From the NCBI GenBank assembly GCA_022828595.1, contig JAKGHH010000008.1, forward strand, positions 4,586,728 to 4,650,727: a stretch of DNA of 64,000 nt, in the 5' to 3' direction. This document shows positions 47,620-59,015 of the stretch, piece after piece (position 1 is the first letter of the stretch; each line of letters starts with the position of its first letter). Position numbers and translations under genes: made by a program. This stretch comes from Nelumbo lutea. Lineage: Eukaryota; Streptophyta; Magnoliopsida; Proteales; Nelumbonaceae. The notes beneath the pieces are model-generated. The model was not told the origin of the DNA. It worked only from the letters and a program-made list of their open reading frames with translations, and ran no database searches.

Positions 47620-48200
47620 ATTCTGCTAATGTGGAGTTGCTCCACCATAGATCCGTCAATAACTTTATTCTTGTTCCATTACCCACCCTATATCTTATGA
47701 AAGAAAGAAAGAGGTTGTGAATGGAAGAGATACCTTTCCAAGGATTTTAGGAAGTTGACTGGTTTGAGTGAAGATTGCAGTTCCAACCGTTTACATTTAA
47801 CTCATACTTGCTGGTGATGATAGCTGCCAAAAGGGAGTTTGATTCCAAGGGGAATCTCCACAACCATTTTCCAATGAGGGTATTATTCTTCTCTTTTAGG
47901 TGTCCGATTCCCAGCCTTCCATCCTCTTTTGGTTTATAGACCTGACTCTAGTTTACTAAATGCCATTTTCTAACACCTCCACCTTCCCAAAGGAAATTTC
48001 ATTGAAGTTTTTGGATCTGTAATCTGATTTTAGCAAGGATCTGAAACACTAAAAGGAAATAGACAAACATGTTTGCAAGGGAAGCCTTAATGAGGGTAAT
48101 TCTACCCCCTTTTGAGAGATAACAGATTTTCCAAGTAGCTAACTTCTTTTCACATTTTTCCATCACTGGCTCCAAAAAACTAGGTTTTTATGGATTCCCG
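47620..48200 (-). pseudogene. LINE ORF2 C-terminal part
   Basis: Minus-strand pieces after the reverse transcriptase: KLATWKICYLSKGGRITLIK with ASLANMFVYFL; NFLWEGGG; HLVN...KPKEDGRLGI; NNTLIGKWLWRFPLESNSLL; and VGNGTRIKLLTDLWW. These are the conserved landmarks between reverse transcriptase and zf-RVT in plant LINEs. Stops break the frame. The zf-RVT domain itself is not seen. Confidence 0.75.
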
Positions 48201-48201
48201 C

Positions 48202-49319
48202 CTAGTGGCATGCCCAAATAAGATAGGGGAGATTTTCCACTCGGCAATTCAGAGTTTCCTTGAACTTTTCTAACAGGGAATCTTTAATTTGGCTTATAGC
48301 TACTAGGCTACTCTTTGAGTAATTTACCTTCAACCCCGAGATTAATTCAAAACATTGAAGTACTCTTTTCACATTTAATATATTCTCCAAATTGGCTTCT
48401 AGGAACAGGATCACATCATCAGAAAAAATGAAATGGGAAACATTTATGGCATCTCTTCCTACCTCAAAATCTTTGATTAAGTTAAGGTTTTTGGCTTTCA
48501 CCATAAACTAGCTAAAGACATCCATTACCATGGTGAAGAGGAATGGGGAGAGAGGGCAGCCTTGCTGTAGACCCCTACTAGATTTAAAGTAACCTTTGGG
48601 CTCTCCATTGATCATGATCGAAAACCAAGTTGAACCTATACATCCTTTCATCCACTGCATCCATTTCGTTTCAAAACCCCTCAAATTCAAAACCTAGAGA
48701 AGGCAGTCCCAATCTACTTTATCATAAGCTTTTTCAAGATCTAGTTTCACAAGAAGGCCCGTCCCTCCACTCTTCCTTCTATCTTCTACAACTTTGTTTG
48801 CAATTAGGATGTTGTCTACAATCCGTCTTCTTTTCACAAATGCAAACTGATTTTGAGAAACCAGCTCTTTTAGGACTTCTCTAAGTCTTTTTTCCAACAC
48901 TTTGCCATAATTTTGTACACGCTCCCCACAATACTTATTGGTCTGTAGTCTTTCACTTCCAAGACACCATTTTTCTTTGGAATGAGGCAAATAAAAGTAG
49001 AATTAATTCCTTTCTTTACAACCCCCGTGGAGTGGAATTCTTTAAAGACCTTCAAAAGATCCAATCTTACAACTTCCCAACATATCTAAAAGAAGAAGAT
49101 TGGGAAACCATCGGGCCCAGGGGCTCTATCTTCATCCATATCGAAGACTACTTCTCTTATTTCTTGTTCCTCAAATTCCCTTTCAATCCAAATTCTCTTA
49201 TCTTCTACTAGAGTCGGCCCTTCCGAACTTCTTAAATTAAACTTCCTAGCACTTTCCTTAGAGTAAAGAGTTTTGAAGTGGTTTAGAAATGCCTCAGTGA
49301 TTTCTTCTGCATCTTCCAC
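48202..49319 (-). pseudogene. LINE reverse transcriptase domain
   Basis: From 49319: EEQEIREVVFDMDEDRAPGP with DGF (RT motif 0); then, below 49064, STFICLIPKKNGVLEVKDYR with PISIVGSVYKI; NQFAFVKRRRIVDNILIANK; LVKLDLEKAYDKVDWDCL; GLQQGCPLSPFLFTMVMDVF; and SHFIFSDDVILFLEANLENI. The active-site motif, normally FADD or YADD, is FSDD, so both Asp remain. GLRQGDPLSP has become GLQQGCPLSP. Frameshifts separate the blocks (at about 48990, 48692 and 48506). Confidence 0.85.
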
Positions 49320-49524
49320 CTCCCTCTAGTCCACCTTAATTTTTGAGATGAGATTCTTTCTGTGCCTACCTGATGCATAGCTGTGGAAGAATTTTGAGTT
49401 GTTATCTCCTTTTAACCATTTGACCCTTGACCTTTGTCTCCAAAAGATTTATTCTTTTTTTATTACATTTTTCCAAGAACTCCTTAAACCATCTCTCCTA
49501 CTTCTTCCTTCTCCATCCAGAACT

Positions 49525-50432
49525 TAGGGGTGAGCATAATTTGGTTAAAATCAAAAAACCAAACCAAAATTTCGGTTTCGGCTTAATCGGTTCGCTCTAA
49601 TCGGTTTTTCGGTCAGGTTCGTTTTATTATTTGGTTATTTTGTATTTTGGTTTTCAGTTTTGGTTATCATAATTGATAAATTGGTTAACCGAGAAAAAAA
49701 AGATTTAATTAGGGGCATTTGCATCATTTATATCTTCCATTTAAGGATTCCGATTTTTGAGTTCCAACTAATTCCATTCGGCAATTAATGCATCATTTGA
49801 ATCTGTCATTTGAATCTGCCAATATGTCATGTAATTAATGTCATTCAGCAACCTCCCCAAGAAAGTTCCATGCAATTAATGTCATTAGGCAACCTCTCTA
49901 AAAAAGTTTCTCAAAACAAAACAAATCCACTCAATGTGGTCCTGCATTAATTTGAAAGTTGTAACCAAACCCCTCCTCAATGACAATCAGTTTGTCAATT
50001 GTCACTTCATCTTCTTCTCTCCTTTTGCTCCTTTCTCTCAATCTCCCTTGTAGGAACCAACCGTCCATCTTGGAACCATCTCGTGACTCCCAATCCTTCC
50101 CTCCCGGAAAGGCAGAACTGATCTCTGGCATGTTGTAGTGTCAACCCCTTAAGGCTTCCCTGTCCTATTGAGTATCAATTGCCAAATGCCACGTCTATCG
50201 GTTGTCTCTGTCGGCTGCCGTTGAGGGCTTCTTCTTCTTCTTTTTCTCTGTGCTTGACTTAATTTTGGCTTTAACCAAAATATCCAAATTAACTGAAAAA
50301 AAATTTGGTTCGGTTAAATCGGTTTTTATATATTTTGGTTTTGGTTTAGTTTGTCATTTTATTAAATTGGTTTTGAAAATTTTGGTTTTTTCGGTTTGGT
50401 TTTGATCCAAAAAAACCGAATGCTCATCCCTA
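49525..50432. mobile_element. hAT-type MITE, 908 bp, with perfect 8-bp target duplication
   Basis: Starts TAGGGGTGAGCAT and ends ATGCTCATCCCTA (12 of 13 inverted matches). It is flanked by identical CCAGAACT at 49517-49524 and 50433-50440, and subterminal DNA on both sides is rich in AACCAAA/TTTGGTT. The interior (about 49930-50230) holds a GC-richer 300-bp stretch unlike the ends, which could be captured DNA. No transposase. It interrupts the LINE. Confidence 0.93.
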
Positions 50433-50464
50433 CCAGAACTCCTAATTGCTCTTTTTTTATCTAA

Positions 50465-50791
50465 GGGCCCGTTTGGCAGGTCTTTTTGAGAAAATCTTCT
50501 TGTAGCTCTGACAGTCAAAAGACTCATTGAGCTTTTGACATAAGATCTGGGCAACCCGAAGACCGTTTGGTAGACGTGCGTCTTTTCGCACTAGATTAAA
50601 ATGGGAAAGATGCAAGATTCTTCATTTGAACCTTCCCAAAATCAGCCCAAAATGGGTTTCTCGCATCTTTTTAGTGTCCCATCTTTTGACAACTAGATCT
50701 TTCGTGTGCCAAACGGAAATAGACCGATTTTCAGTCTTCTCGGCTTGTAAACAACTGAAAGACCACATGGAAAGACGTGCCAAATGAGCCC
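50465..50791. mobile_element. Tourist-like (PIF/Harbinger) MITE, 327 bp
   Basis: Ends GGGCCCGTTTGGCA and TGCCAAATGAGCCC are inverted repeats with two mismatches, flanked by TAA on both sides (50462-50464, 50792-50794), the 3-bp target preference of Tourist elements. The repeats extend inward (aggtctttttg / gaaagacgt). It sits only 32 bp from the hAT MITE in the same LINE. Confidence 0.85.
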
Positions 50792-50949
50792 TAAATCTTC
50801 CAGCTCCATGAGGATGGCATTCTTTTCCTCTATGAACAATTTGAACTCTTCTCTCCGCTAGTATCTCAGTTTTCTTTTCTGGAATTTCAGCTTTTGCAAA
50901 AGTCTGTACCCAACCCAGCCTTTGACTCTACATTCCTTCCACGGTAGAG

Positions 50950-51648
50950 CTACATTTTTGTGGAAATCTTTGTGAAGAGTCCACATTTTCTCCATTCTAA
51001 ATGGGGCTTGCCTTTTAAGACCAGGTGTGTTCTCAGGACTAAAGACCAGTGGTCTGAAGTGCAGTGAGGTCTAATTTCTTGGAGAAGATTTGGGAACTTT
51101 TCTGCCCAATCTGAAGATACCAGGAACCTATCTAATCTACAGCTTGTTGGTTCTCTTGTAGGTTTGACCAAGTGAACTTGGCCATTATGGAGAGGAAGGT
51201 CGCAAAGATTGTGTCTCGAGATAAAAATAGACAATTCCCTTATGCTCCTGGTTACTATTCTTCTGTTGGAGTTTTCTTGAGAAAACCTTGTTACATTAAA
51301 GTCGCCTCTAGAACCCAAGGGATTTCATTAAACTCATGTAGGGCATCCAATTCTTCCCAAAGTCTTTGCCTGTCTGAAGGAGCATTGGGTCCGTATACTC
51401 CAGTCAAAATCCAGCTGAAACCATCAACTTTATTGGTAAAAAGAATATAGATTGAGAACTCTCCTCTATCTATTTCAATACTCGAAACCTTCTCTTCATT
51501 CCAAGCTAGGATAATTCCCCTAAATCAGGAAGAAAAACCCATTTCTTTGCGTGACTATGCCTGTTTTTTCTCTTCTCAGAGTTTCATTTACCAAACTTCT
51601 TTTTAGTTCGCCTCCCAACCCTCTAATGTTCCAGGTTAATAATTTCAT
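50950..51648 (-). pseudogene. LINE endonuclease (EEP) domain
   Basis: ORF2 begins at 51648 with MKLLTWNIRGLGG, the start of the apurinic-like endonuclease. After a deletion and stops, pieces such as GVYGPNAPSDRQ appear, and from 51318 GDFNVTRFSQENSNRRIVTR, then FISRHNLCDLPLHNGQVHLV, CRLDRFLVSSDWAEKFPNLL and TSDHWSLVL. GDFN and SDH are the catalytic D/N and D/H pairs of this nuclease. It is truncated inside the N-terminal half. Confidence 0.82.
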
Positions 51649-51845
51649 TAAGCTCTGAACGTTGATTTTCCCTTGTCCGCCCTAGACCCTGTTGTTTTTT
51701 GATCTGTCAATCCCCATTGAAGTCTTCTTAGCTCCCTTTTAGAGCTCTTCTTGCCACTTTTCACAAACTTGACCTTCTGGACTCCTCCTTCCCCCTTTTC
51801 TGGAGCCTGATTGAGTGAAGTTTCCTTCTCTTTATTTATCCTCAA
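51648..51845 (-). pseudogene. LINE ORF1 C-terminal end
   Basis: Lys-rich minus-strand frame (KVKFVKSGKKSSKRELRRLQ...) ending in TAA that overlaps the ATG of ORF2 as TAATG, a usual ORF1/ORF2 junction in plant L1-type LINEs. No zinc knuckle is visible because the upstream part is missing or decayed. Confidence 0.55.
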
Positions 51846-51850
51846 TTTTC

Positions 51851-53190
51851 GGTGAATTCCAGTGAATAATGTTACTTTTTATCTTCTAAGAGAAGATAAA
51901 TGTTATTCCAGTTTCAGTGAATTCTAGTGAATAATGTTATTCTAGTTTCTGTTACCAATCCACTGGAATTCATTCAAATTCACATGGGTTTCTGACTATA
52001 AAATAATTTTCCTGTATCACAGGAATTGCCCATTTGAACATATATGGAGTTGCTTACATGAATCCCATTTGGCCATTTAATTTATTAAACTAAAGCTTGA
52101 AACCGAATCTTGGAAAAATGCTTGTTTTGCTCCTCCGAAATTGTAGATATAATTTAAAAGCCAATTCATGGCAATGTACATTACAATTTTTGTACTGGTA
52201 CAACTGTCTTTTTCATGGATTTAGTAAACAATGGCAAACTCATGGTATCACTTCAACTGGTCAATCAATTTAAATTAAAACATATGCAATTAATTGTTTC
52301 TATTAATATCATAGCAACTTGGTGTAGGTTTCCTTCCTTTATTGCAGACCATGTGGAAACCACTCACCAGTCACTACTTTAAAGGGACACTACTTCCTCC
52401 GTCAACATCCAACTGTCAATTACATGAATTGTTTTAGTGATACTGTACCCTGAAATTGTGGGTTTCATTGAGGAAGAGAAAGACCAGTTCCCCTCTGTCA
52501 AAGTTCAATATGCTTTTAATTCTCCACCCATACTTGTCATGTTGGCTCGTTAAATATTGACACAAAATGGGCCATCGGGACTCTGAAAATTGGCTTATGG
52601 CATTTAGTGGAAGCCCTCCTCTGTTTAGTACATGTTCATTAATCTTTAGGGGGCTTTCTTGACAATCCAAAACAAAGCAGCATAGGCATTTGTTTAAATA
52701 AATCAAGCATGGAATTGATTTAATATAGGGTCTCTCAAACCTAACACATTAACCTATAGCCTCTATGATAAAAGCCAACTTTGTTTTTTGCCTTCTCATC
52801 CTTGCCATTTCCATTAGTTTTCTTTTTTTTTCAATTTTTGGTTGGCTTAATACTGAACTCTAATTTTTATGATGGTGTGGTTTTCTTCATATTGGATTGA
52901 TTTTGTTCACATAAGCTCCGGAGTTTACTGGGTCTTTATGGGGTTGTAGATGTTTCTAACTTGGTACTCCTAGCATGATAAATTCTGACTTAATACTCAG
53001 GCTTGCACCTGAAGCACATCTGTTGGATGGTCATCTTTCTAGTGGACCGAGCACTCCGCTCGGCATTGCACGGTATGAAATAAGCAGATTATTATGTCTC
53101 CATATTTCACCTTTTAGATTATGTTCCTTTTTTCAAATAATCGGGTTACCATCTATCATTTCTGCAGGGCTTCTCTTTCTTCAATCTATT
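51851..53190. other. Spacer, nothing firmly recognised
   Basis: A partial direct repeat 'gtgaattcYagtgaataatgtta' lies at about 51853 and 51918. At 52050-52095 a weak minus-strand SINE-like 3' segment ('gcttacatgaatcccatttgg') occurs. An exon-like stretch at 52985-53090 (RLAPEAHLLDGHLSSGPSTP) has coding-like composition but no family I can name. Confidence 0.45.
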
Positions 53191-54032
53191 ATGGAGGCCA
53201 CTTCAGTTTTCCTTCACTCGAAAGCAATCCTGTTTGGTTTCTCTTTCGCAAAAACCAATCAGTTCTCTCTCAGACAACGAAACAAACAACTACAAGCTCA
53301 TCTTCTTAATGAACGGTCTTGGAACTTGAGGAATTTCAGAATCATCGAAACCCCTTTGGAATGCTCGTACTCATGTATATCTCAAAATTCATAAAGCAAA
53401 ACCCTGATAAATCCCGTTTTTGCATCACCATTATCAACGAAAAAGACAGGGGGGACGAATCGAATCCTTTCATCCTCTTAAATGCTCTTATTCCGACAAC
53501 TCTGGATTCCAAAACTCATCAGCCAGAACCCTCAAGAACCTTTCTCTTTCTTCGTTGAAGAGTACCATTTCTAATCTTACCCTTCTGGACGTCTGCAAAT
53601 GGTCTGCTATTCTCTCCATCTCCGTTGCAACAACAAAATGGACTGTAAATCTCCTATTGAATCCTTTCTTCTGGATGTATTTCAGCTGGACCTGGCTTTT
53701 CTGGCCTTGGTTCCTAGCCATCAGTCTTGCACTCTATGGACTTTATTGCCTACGAAAACACTTTCGTGGTGAAACAAACATCTTTGAACAGCTAGTCGTA
53801 GTGACCTCGACATTTACTTGGCTCACTCTTTTTCCACCCGCCCATTTTAACGGCTATCTGGAAGGATGGCCGTTTGTTTTCTTCTTTGTTTGCCACTATT
53901 TTTTCTTCTTCAATGTCAGTGTCAGGAAACGCCTGTATGGCGACTACTATCCTCGATCCCATGATCCCAAATGGGATGTTAGCCCATCCAATTCTCATCG
54001 GCTTGGGTTTTGTGTTGGAGTTAATGGCCGGC
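53191..54032 (+). pseudogene. PEMT/ICMT-like membrane methyltransferase gene, 5' part
   Basis: Starts MEATSVFLHSKAILFGFSFA, a Ser/hydroxyl-rich, acid-poor leader that could be a plastid transit peptide. The first frame ends at TAA 53395, and after a frameshift the frame at 53420 continues to the insertion point. That frame has several hydrophobic membrane segments (around WSAILSISVATTKWTVNLLL, FFWMYFSWTWLFWPWFLAIS, LVVVTSTFTWLTLF, WPFVFFFVCHYFFFFNV) and the conserved-looking loop VRKRLYGDYYPRSHDPKWDV. I recall this N-terminal architecture from plant chloroplast membrane proteins of unknown function, but assign the fold from the second half at 59893-60253. Both halves are on the same strand and are separated exactly by the copia element. 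The frameshift suggests a pseudogene; an alternative start inside 53420 cannot be excluded. Confidence 0.65.
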
Positions 54033-54911
54033 TGTTGGGCCCAACCCATTATGGATATTGACCCATTTTAGAGTCCACTTTCTTTCAGTCAACTGTTTTT
54101 TTTCAAAAAAAAAAAAAAACAAAAACAAAAACTAGGGTTAGATTTTCTTTTGCGCGCGGCGTGTTGAAGAGAGAGAGGAAAAGAGAGAAATCGAAATACA
54201 GTGCAGATTTCTCAGTGCGTAGAGTTCATCAAACAGTCGGAACTTTTCGATTCACCGTCCGATCGAGCAAAAATTTGGATAGTAAGTGGATAACTCATTT
54301 TTCTTCATTCTGAACGGTCGGATCTTTGATTGGAGCTCTGAATCGCCGGTTATTTGAGGTCGAACAGAAGCATCTCGTAGTTGTTCGGGAAAAGAAAATA
54401 TTTCGCGGCAGTCTTCATCAATTATTCTGATCAAAGGACATTTGTGGTTCGATTTGGCTGAAATTTGGTGGGATTGTTTGAAACTCACAGACCTACGATC
54501 AGAACGGTGGAGATCTGATTTGGAGTAGTTAAAGTCTCCATGTTGTGGCCTGAACAGTAGCCGCGTTTGTGAGTTTTTCTGACTGTTATTTTCACCGCTT
54601 TTGGTATTCTCGTTTGTATGTTTGACAATCTGTATTTGCTCTAAGTTTGTGAGCATATTGTGGTGTTTGAGTTGCTGTAATTGTTACCTCAAGTTATTAG
54701 TGGAGATTTTTGGTTGGGCCTCCTTGGCCCTGTGGTTTTTATCCTTCACATTGGAGGGGTTTTCCACACTAAATATCGTGTGTGTCTCTCTTTGCTTGGC
54801 TTATGATTGTTTTTGTTGATATCTTGTTTGGAATTGTGATAGTTGAATATCTACAAGTTTTTATTTTTGGGAGAGAAATAGTTTGTGGATAAACTTAGTT
54901 TCTTCCCAACA
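54033..54911 (+). repeat. 5' LTR, 879 bp
   Basis: Begins TGTTGGG and ends CCCAACA, a perfect 7-bp inverted terminus. Matches 59016-59892 throughout. Contains a poly-A/CAAAAA stretch near 54105-54130 followed by 'actagggttagattttc'. Confidence 0.95.
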
Positions 54912-54914
54912 AAG

Positions 54915-54927
54915 TGGTATCAGAGCC
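54915..54927 (+). other. Primer binding site (initiator tRNA-Met)
   Basis: TGGTATCAGAGCC, three bases after the LTR, is complementary to the 3' end of plant initiator methionine tRNA, the usual copia primer. Confidence 0.92.
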
Positions 54928-54958
54928 AAGTTATTTGTTTGTGGATTTGTTTGATTGC

Positions 54959-55728
54959 ATGATGGAGCCTAATTCTGATAGAATGATTAGTTTGAATGGC
55001 ACCAATTACCACATGTGGAGAGGAAAAATGAAGGATCTACTATTTGTGAAAAAGTTACATTTACCAGTTTTTCTACTCAAAAACCTGAAAATAAATCTGA
55101 TGAAGAATGTGCTTTTGAGCATGAGATGGTTTGTGGCTTTATTCGACAATGGGTAGATGATAATGTTTTGAATCGTATTGCTAATGATTCGCATGCCAGA
55201 ACCTTGTGGGATAAGCTTGAGACTTTGTATGCCTCTAAATCTGGGAACAATAAATTATTTCTGTTGAAACAGGCTATGAATTTGAGGTACAAGGAAGGTA
55301 CTCCTATTTCTGATCACATAAGTGAATTTCAGGGGTGCTTTGATCAATTGTCCGACATGGGTATAAAATTTGAAGGTGAAATTTTGGGACTTTGGTTGCT
55401 TAATACTCTACCTGACTCTTGGGAAAATTTGCGCGTGACTTTGTCCAGTTCTGCTCCTGGTGGTGTAGTGACCTTGGAATATGTAAAAGCTGTTGTTTTG
55501 AATGAAGAAGTCAGACGACGAACTCAGCAAGCATCATCTTCTCAATCAGAGGTTTTGATTACTGAAAACAGGGGGAGAAGCAATGATAGAGACCGAGGAC
55601 AAGGTAACAGAGGTAAAAGAAAGGCTAGAAGCAAATCAATGTCTAAGTACAAAAACCTTGAATGCAACTATTGTGGTAAAAAGGGACATATCAAAAGATT
55701 TTATTTTTCAGCTGAAGAAAGACAATAA
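54959..55728 (+). pseudogene. copia gag
   Basis: Gag capsid polyprotein. The ATG at 54959 (or 54962) opens [20 protein letters not shown], the typical N-terminal motif of copia gag. A frameshift near 55065-55080 moves the frame to the one that continues with LWDKLETLYASKSGNNKLFL, DHISEFQGCFDQLSDMGIKF and an Arg/Lys-rich nucleocapsid. The zinc knuckle starts CNYCGKKGHIKR, but the final Cys is lost where a second shift occurs (FYFSAEERQ then stop). It is therefore not able to make a complete capsid protein. Confidence 0.88.
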
Positions 55729-55729
55729 A

Positions 55730-58700
55730 GGTAACAAAAGTAAGCAACAAAATAAAGATAATGACAATGATGATCATGTTGCCACCACTACTATAGGTGA
55801 TCTTGTGATTGTCTGTGATGAGAATTTGATTAATATTGCTTGTGATGAGACAAGTTTGGCTGTTGACAGTGGTGCCTGTTTTCATGTTACATCGAGAAAT
55901 GACTTTTTCACATCTTATACTCCAAGTGATTATGGGGTTTTAAAGATGGGTAATAATGGTTTGTCAAAGGTGATTGGCATTAGCACTATTTGTCTAAAAA
56001 CAAGTAATGAGACTGAATTGATTTTGAAAAATGTCAGACATGCATCAGACATTCATTTGCATCTGATTTCTACCAGTGTTCTTGATGATGATGGTTATGT
56101 TAGTACCTTTGGTAATGGACAATGGAAACTCTCGAAAGGTTGTTTGATTGTGGCACGTGGAAAGAAGTGTTCTGGTCTGTACTGGACCAAGACTTCAGTT
56201 TCCATTGATGGTGTGAATGCAGTTGAGTGTGATAACTCATCAGTGTTATAGCACAAAAGACTAAGCCACATCAGTGAGAAGGGATTTGATTGTTTGGCGA
56301 GGAAGAATCTACTTTCAGGTTTGAAAGGTGCAAGGTTAGAAAAGTGTGCTCATTGCTTGGCTAGGAAACAAAATAGAGTCTCTTTCAAGAACCATCCTCC
56401 CTCTAGGAAATCAGAGTTGCTTGAGTTGGTGCATTCAGATCTCTGTGGTCCGATGAAGACAAAAACATTTGGTGGTGCATTTTATTTTGTTACTTTTATT
56501 GATGATCATTCAAAGAAACTTTAGGTTTATGTCTTGAAGAGTAAAGACCAGGTACTTGGTGTCTTTAAGCAGTTTCAGGCTTCTGTTGAGAGGGAAACAG
56601 CGAAGAAACTGAAATGTATTCGCACTGATAATGGTGGTGAATATTGTGGACCATTTGATGAGTACTGCAGGCACCAGGGCATTAGACACCAGAAGACGCC
56701 CCCTAAGACTCCTCAGCTTAATGGCCTGGCAAAGAGGATGAACAGGATGTTGATGGAGAGAGTTAGATGTTTGCTTTCAGAAGCAAAGTTACCTGGATCT
56801 TTTTGGGGTGAGGCTTTATATATTGCTGCACATGTTATTAATTTATCTCCTGTTGTTGCTTTGCAAGCTAATGTTCCTGACATGGTGTGGTACGGAAAAG
56901 ATGTATCCTATGACCACTTACGTGTCTTTGGCTGTAAAACATTTGTGCATGTGCCAAAAGATGAAAGGTCCAAGTTAGATGTCAAGACAAGACAATGTAT
57001 CTTCATTGGCTATGGTCACGATGAATTTGGCTATAGATTGTACGATCCAGTTGAAAGAAGCTTGTAAGAAATCGTGATGTTATTTTTATAGAGGATCAGA
57101 CCATTGAGGATATTGATAAGGCGAAGAAATCAGAGTCTTCAAGTATTGATGAATTGGTTGATCTTAATCCAGTTCCTGAGACACATACGCCCAGTGTAGC
57201 TGAGTTTGGTAATCATGATGATGGCCAGAATCATATTCATGATGATTTGGTTGAAGATAATGATGATGATGTTGGTGATGATATTGATGCTTCTACCAGT
57301 GGTGCTATTGGTGAACCTGTTGCCCCACTTAGAAGGTTTTTTAGACAGCATATTCCCTCTACTCGCTATTCATCTAATGAATGTGTGCTTCTCACTGATG
57401 GGGGAGAACCTGATTGCTACAAAGAGGCTATGGAGTCTGAACACAAGAAAGAATGGGTTGCCGCAATGAATGATGAGATGAAATCTTTGATTGACAACCA
57501 TACTTTTGAGCTGGTCAAGTTGCCTAAGGATAGGAAAGCTTTGCAAAATCGGTGGGTTTACAGGTTAAAGACTGAGGAGAATACTTCTAATCCACGATAT
57601 AAAGCTAGATTAGTTGTCAAAGGCTATCGTCAAAAAAAGGGAATTGACTTTGAGGAGATTTTCTCGCCTGTTGTCAAAATGTCTTCTATCCGAGTTGTTC
57701 TTGGTTTGGCAGTCAGTCTTGATTTAGAGGTTGAGCAGATGGATGTAAAAACTGTTTTCCTTCACGGTGATTTGGAGGAGGAAATTTACATGGAGCAACC
57801 AGAAGGTTTCGTGGTGAAGGGTAAAGAAGACTATGTCTGCAGATTGAAGAAAAGTCTATATAGGTTGAAACAAGCCCCGAGACAATGGTACAAGAAGTTT
57901 GAGTTTGTTATGATCCAGCAGGGATTCAAGAAGACAACCTCAGACCATTGTGTTTTTGTGCAGAAGTTTTCTGATAATGACTTCATCATTTTATTTCTCT
58001 ATATCGATGACATGTTGATTGTTGGTCATAACTGTTCTAGAATTGACAGGTTGAAAAATGAGCTTAGTAAGTCTTTTGCAATGAAAGACTTGGAACCAGC
58101 AAGACATATACTTGGCATGCAGATTACTCGTGACAGAGAGGCCAAGAAGTTGTGGTTATCTCAAGAGAAGTATATTGAGAAAATATTTCAGCGGTTTCAT
58201 ATGGATAAGGCTAAAGTGGTAAGTACACCTCTTGCTTTACACTTTAAGCTTAGTACTAGACAAGCTCCTTCTAGTGATAAAGAAAAAGGAGAAATGCAAC
58301 GTATTCCTTATACATCTACAGTAGGAAGTTTAATGTATGCAATGGTTTGCATAAGGCCTGATATAGCTCATGCAGTTGGTGTTGTTAGTCGTTTTCTATC
58401 CAATCCAGGTAGAGAACATTGGACTGCTGTGAAGTGGATATTGAGATATCTCCGGGGTACTTCTAGTTTAAAACTCTATTTTGGAATTGGGAAACCTATT
58501 CTTTGTAGTTTTACAGATTCAGACATGGCTGGGGATGTTGATTCTAGAAAGTCTACTTCTGGTTATTTGATTACCTTTGCAGGGGGAGTTGTGGCCTGGT
58601 AGTCTAGGTTGCAGAAGTGTGTTGCATTGTCTACGACTGAGGCTGAATTCATCGCTATTACTGAAGCATGTAAGGAGTTGCTGTGGATGAAAAAGTTTGT

Positions 58701-58917
58701 GCATGAACTTGGTTTCACTCAAAAGAGGTATGTCTTATATTGTGATAGTCAGAGTGCTATTCATCTTGGTAAGAATCCAACATTTCATAATAGATCGAAG
58801 CATATTGATGTAAGATATCATTGGATTCGAGATGTTTTGAACTCCAAGTTGATTGAACTTGAAAAGATTCACACTAACAAAAATGCTACTGACATGATGA
58901 CAAAAGTGGTGCCTTGA
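55730..58917 (+). pseudogene. copia pol (protease, integrase, RT, RNase H)
   Basis: Protease: VDSGACFHVT (55862-55891). Integrase: HKRLSH and CAHC of the zinc-binding HHCC domain, HSDLCGPM, RTDNGGEY (56618-56641), then LNGLAKRMN (56717-56743), where the usual catalytic Glu (A-E-R) is Lys. RT: KARLVVKGYRQKKGIDFEEI, QMDVKTVFLHGDLEEEIYME and YIDDML (58000-58017), with the catalytic Asp residues intact. RNase H: TDSDMAGDVDSRKSTSGYL and STTEAEFIA, then YCDSQSAIHL. In-frame TAG stops at 56249-56251, 56522-56524 and 58600-58602, a frameshift at about 57064 and a TGA at 58915-58917 break it. The RT region alone reads through 482 codons. Confidence 0.93.
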
Positions 58918-59002
58918 GAGAAGCTTGAACTGTGTGTCGGAGCAGCCGGCCTTAAATTTGCATAGTTGCCTTTTTTGAAGTGTTTCCCTTCTCTCATGGG
59001 CT

Positions 59003-59015
59003 GGAGGGGGAGAAT
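59003..59015 (+). other. Polypurine tract of the copia element
   Basis: GGAGGGGGAGAAT immediately before the 3' LTR start TGTTGGG. Confidence 0.85.

Larger units (their letters stand above)
47620..51850 (-). mobile_element. L1-type LINE, degraded, with two nested MITEs
   Basis: Read from 51850 down on the minus strand: ORF1 tail, TAATG junction, endonuclease, linker, reverse transcriptase and C-terminal region, in the order expected of plant L1-type LINEs. It is broken by many stops and small deletions. A hAT MITE (49525-50432) and a Tourist MITE (50465-50791) are inserted between the endonuclease and reverse transcriptase parts. The 3' limit is the last recognisable coding at about 47620; no poly(A) tail is evident. 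The 5' end is undefined, so the copy may be 5'-truncated. Confidence 0.85.

Noticed and set aside
54601..54819. 72-codon frame repeated at 59582-59800
   Set aside because: It lies in the copia LTRs and occurs twice only because the LTRs are duplicates.
54915..54927. tRNA-like sequence
   Set aside because: It is the copia primer binding site, not a tRNA gene; no tRNA, rRNA or CRISPR array was seen in the window.
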